A stretch of DNA of 5,938 bases, from positions 1 through 5,938 of the forward strand of contig JAPKDT010000132.1 of assembly GCA_028822475.1 (NCBI GenBank), in the 5' to 3' direction. Both the position numbers and the translations under genes were made by a program. The notes beneath the pieces were generated by a model. It did not search any database, was not told where the DNA came from, and saw only the letters and a program-made list of their open reading frames with translations. Every line of letters begins with the position of its first letter. The stretch's first letter is position 1. Origin of the DNA: SAR324 cluster bacterium. GTDB lineage: Bacteria > SAR324 > NAC60-12. Positions 4,928-5,938 of this stretch are shown here, piece after piece.

Positions 4928-5829
4928 TACAAATGGATTCCTCAATTGAGCAAACATATTATGAAATCTGCTGTACTTTGCCTGTTGAAGGTGAAGAACT
5001 TTGGAGTTGGTTTTGTTTTGAAAAAGACGCGCTTGGTTTAGAAACTATGGCGGAATCTCCTACTGAGTTGACCCTCCGGATTTTCTTTCAGCATAAACCT
5101 TTAGGAGGAGCGGAGAAATTAGTTGATGATTTTCGTAACGAAACTGCTTCAGAGGCAACAATTAAAATCAGCGAAGAAGGCATCCGTCCTGTTGAAAACT
5201 GGCAGGCAAACTGGCGTGAACATTTTCGCCCTGTGAAGGTTGGACAATCACTGATCATTCTGCCTTCCTGGGAAACAGGATTTGAACTTGACGGCAGACA
5301 TCCGGTTTGGATTGACCCAGGGCAGGGTTTTGGTACAGGACATCATCTATCAACCGCGTTAGCACTGGAAATGTTGGAGCAATATCTATTGAATACAGAT
5401 ACTTTACCGGAAAGAATGCTGGATATTGGAATTGGTTCAGGAATCCTGGCCATTGCCGCCTGCCGTCTCGGTATACAAAAAGTGGAAGGTGTTGATATTG
5501 AAACTGAAGCAGTCGCGGAAGTTGAGCGAAACAGCAAACTGAACGGTCTTTCCGCAAGGGTCAAGGCCGTGGTCGGACAACCTTCTTCTTTGAAAAAATC
5601 TGCTCCACTCGTTATCAGTAATATGCTCCTGCGGGAATTGCTGGATGTCCGACTTGATCTTGTAAGACTGACAAGTCCTGGTGGAACTTTGATTTGCAGT
5701 GGACTCCTGGGTGAGCAGGCGGATGAACTAAGCATTGCAGTGACGCAACTGGGTTTTGAATATTGTTCAACCTTAGACTCCGAAAATTGGCGTGCTGTTC
5801 AGTTTAAACGCCCTGTGAAACAAAGTTGA
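4924..5829 (+). CDS. prmA: Ribosomal protein L11 methyltransferase
   Basis: A cytoplasmic, SAM-dependent class I methyltransferase that trimethylates ribosomal protein L11. The 301-aa length is typical. The N-terminal L11-recognition domain occupies about 1-70. NWQANWREHFRPVKVG (92-107) and ILPSWETGF (112-120) form the linker signature. WIDPGQGFGTGHH (129-141) is the PrmA-specific loop. MLDIGIGSGILAIAA (165-179) is SAM motif I, with D191 at the end of the second strand. ISNMLLREL (231-239) corresponds to the ANIL motif, and PGGTLICSGLLGEQ (252-265) completes the fold. Deviations from the common pattern are GTGHHLST for GTGTHPTT and DIGIGSG for DVGCGSG; both keep the glycine frame. The start is the ATG overlapping the upstream stop; an in-frame ATG three codons later (4933) is possible. 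It is probably transcribed with the small upstream gene. No intrinsic terminator follows it. Confidence 0.96.
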   Translation: MIQMDSSIEQTYYEICCTLPVEGEELWSWFCFEKDALGLETMAESPTELTLRIFFQHKPLGGAEKLVDDFRNETASEATIKISEEGIRPVENWQANWREHFRPVKVGQSLIILPSWETGFELDGRHPVWIDPGQGFGTGHHLSTALALEMLEQYLLNTDTLPERMLDIGIGSGILAIAACRLGIQKVEGVDIETEAVAEVERNSKLNGLSARVKAVVGQPSSLKKSAPLVISNMLLRELLDVRLDLVRLTSPGGTLICSGLLGEQADELSIAVTQLGFEYCSTLDSENWRAVQFKRPVKQS

Positions 5830-5904
5830 CTAACCTGTAAAATAATTCTCTAACCATCATTAAAAGCAAATCATGAAATCTTCATTAGTTACAGCAAATG
5901 ATGT

Positions 5905-5934
5905 TTGACTCTTTGAATGCAGAATGAGTAAAAT
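5905..5934 (+). promoter_or_regulatory. Rightward sigma-70-like promoter at window edge
   Basis: TTGACT (-35, 5905-5910), an 18-bp spacer and TAAAAT (-10, 5929-5934) each match consensus at five of six positions. Transcription would start just beyond the right edge and probably serves a gene outside the window. An ATG at 5924, open to the edge for five codons, overlaps the -10 box and so is unlikely to be that gene's start. Confidence 0.45.
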
Positions 5935-5938
5935 GAAT

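Noticed and set aside
5343..5735. 130-codon open frame antisense to prmA
   Set aside because: It is Ser/Arg/Ile-rich without any domain signature and lies fully within a well-recognised gene on the other strand.

Overview
The window looks like chromosomal DNA of a Gram-negative bacterium with a low-to-moderate G+C genome. It encodes a signal-peptide-bearing protein that ends like an outer-membrane beta-barrel, an HflC-type inner-membrane SPFH protein, and standard bacterial FolC and PrmA. Canonical Shine-Dalgarno sequences are scarce; only hflC has a clear one. The gene set and codon style would suit a marine deltaproteobacterial or SAR324-like lineage, but that is a guess from general impression and the sequence alone does not settle it. 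I see no transposase, integrase, phage gene, CRISPR array, rRNA or tRNA.

Layout from left to right. Positions 1-578 are a long AT-rich stretch without a convincing gene. Inside it, 290-434 is a more GC-rich block that can fold into a closed multi-helix RNA, and this is the most unusual item in the window. Next comes a small HAD-superfamily phosphohydrolase (579-1181, +), then a predicted exported beta-barrel protein of unknown family (1265-2206, +). That gene converges exactly on folC (2203-3519, -), so the two stop codons share one TTAA. Upstream of folC on the same strand lies hflC (3646-4497, -), with two intercistronic hairpins between them. A 166-bp divergent intergenic region carries two good tandem promoters for hflC. 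Rightward from there, a small Cys/His-containing basic protein (4664-4927, +) is coupled by an ATGA overlap to prmA (4924-5829, +). The last 109 bases hold a good rightward promoter that probably serves a gene beyond the edge.

How the genes work together: the right half is core housekeeping. FolC makes folylpolyglutamate, HflC is normally part of the HflKC complex that controls the FtsH membrane protease, and PrmA trimethylates ribosomal protein L11. hflC has no hflK next to it here. The small protein before prmA is unrecognised, but its tight coupling suggests a shared transcript and perhaps a ribosome- or nucleic-acid-related role. The left half (HAD enzyme and barrel protein) looks accessory. 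No complete new multi-gene system is evident. The best candidates for something undescribed are the structured RNA element and the small protein coupled to prmA.
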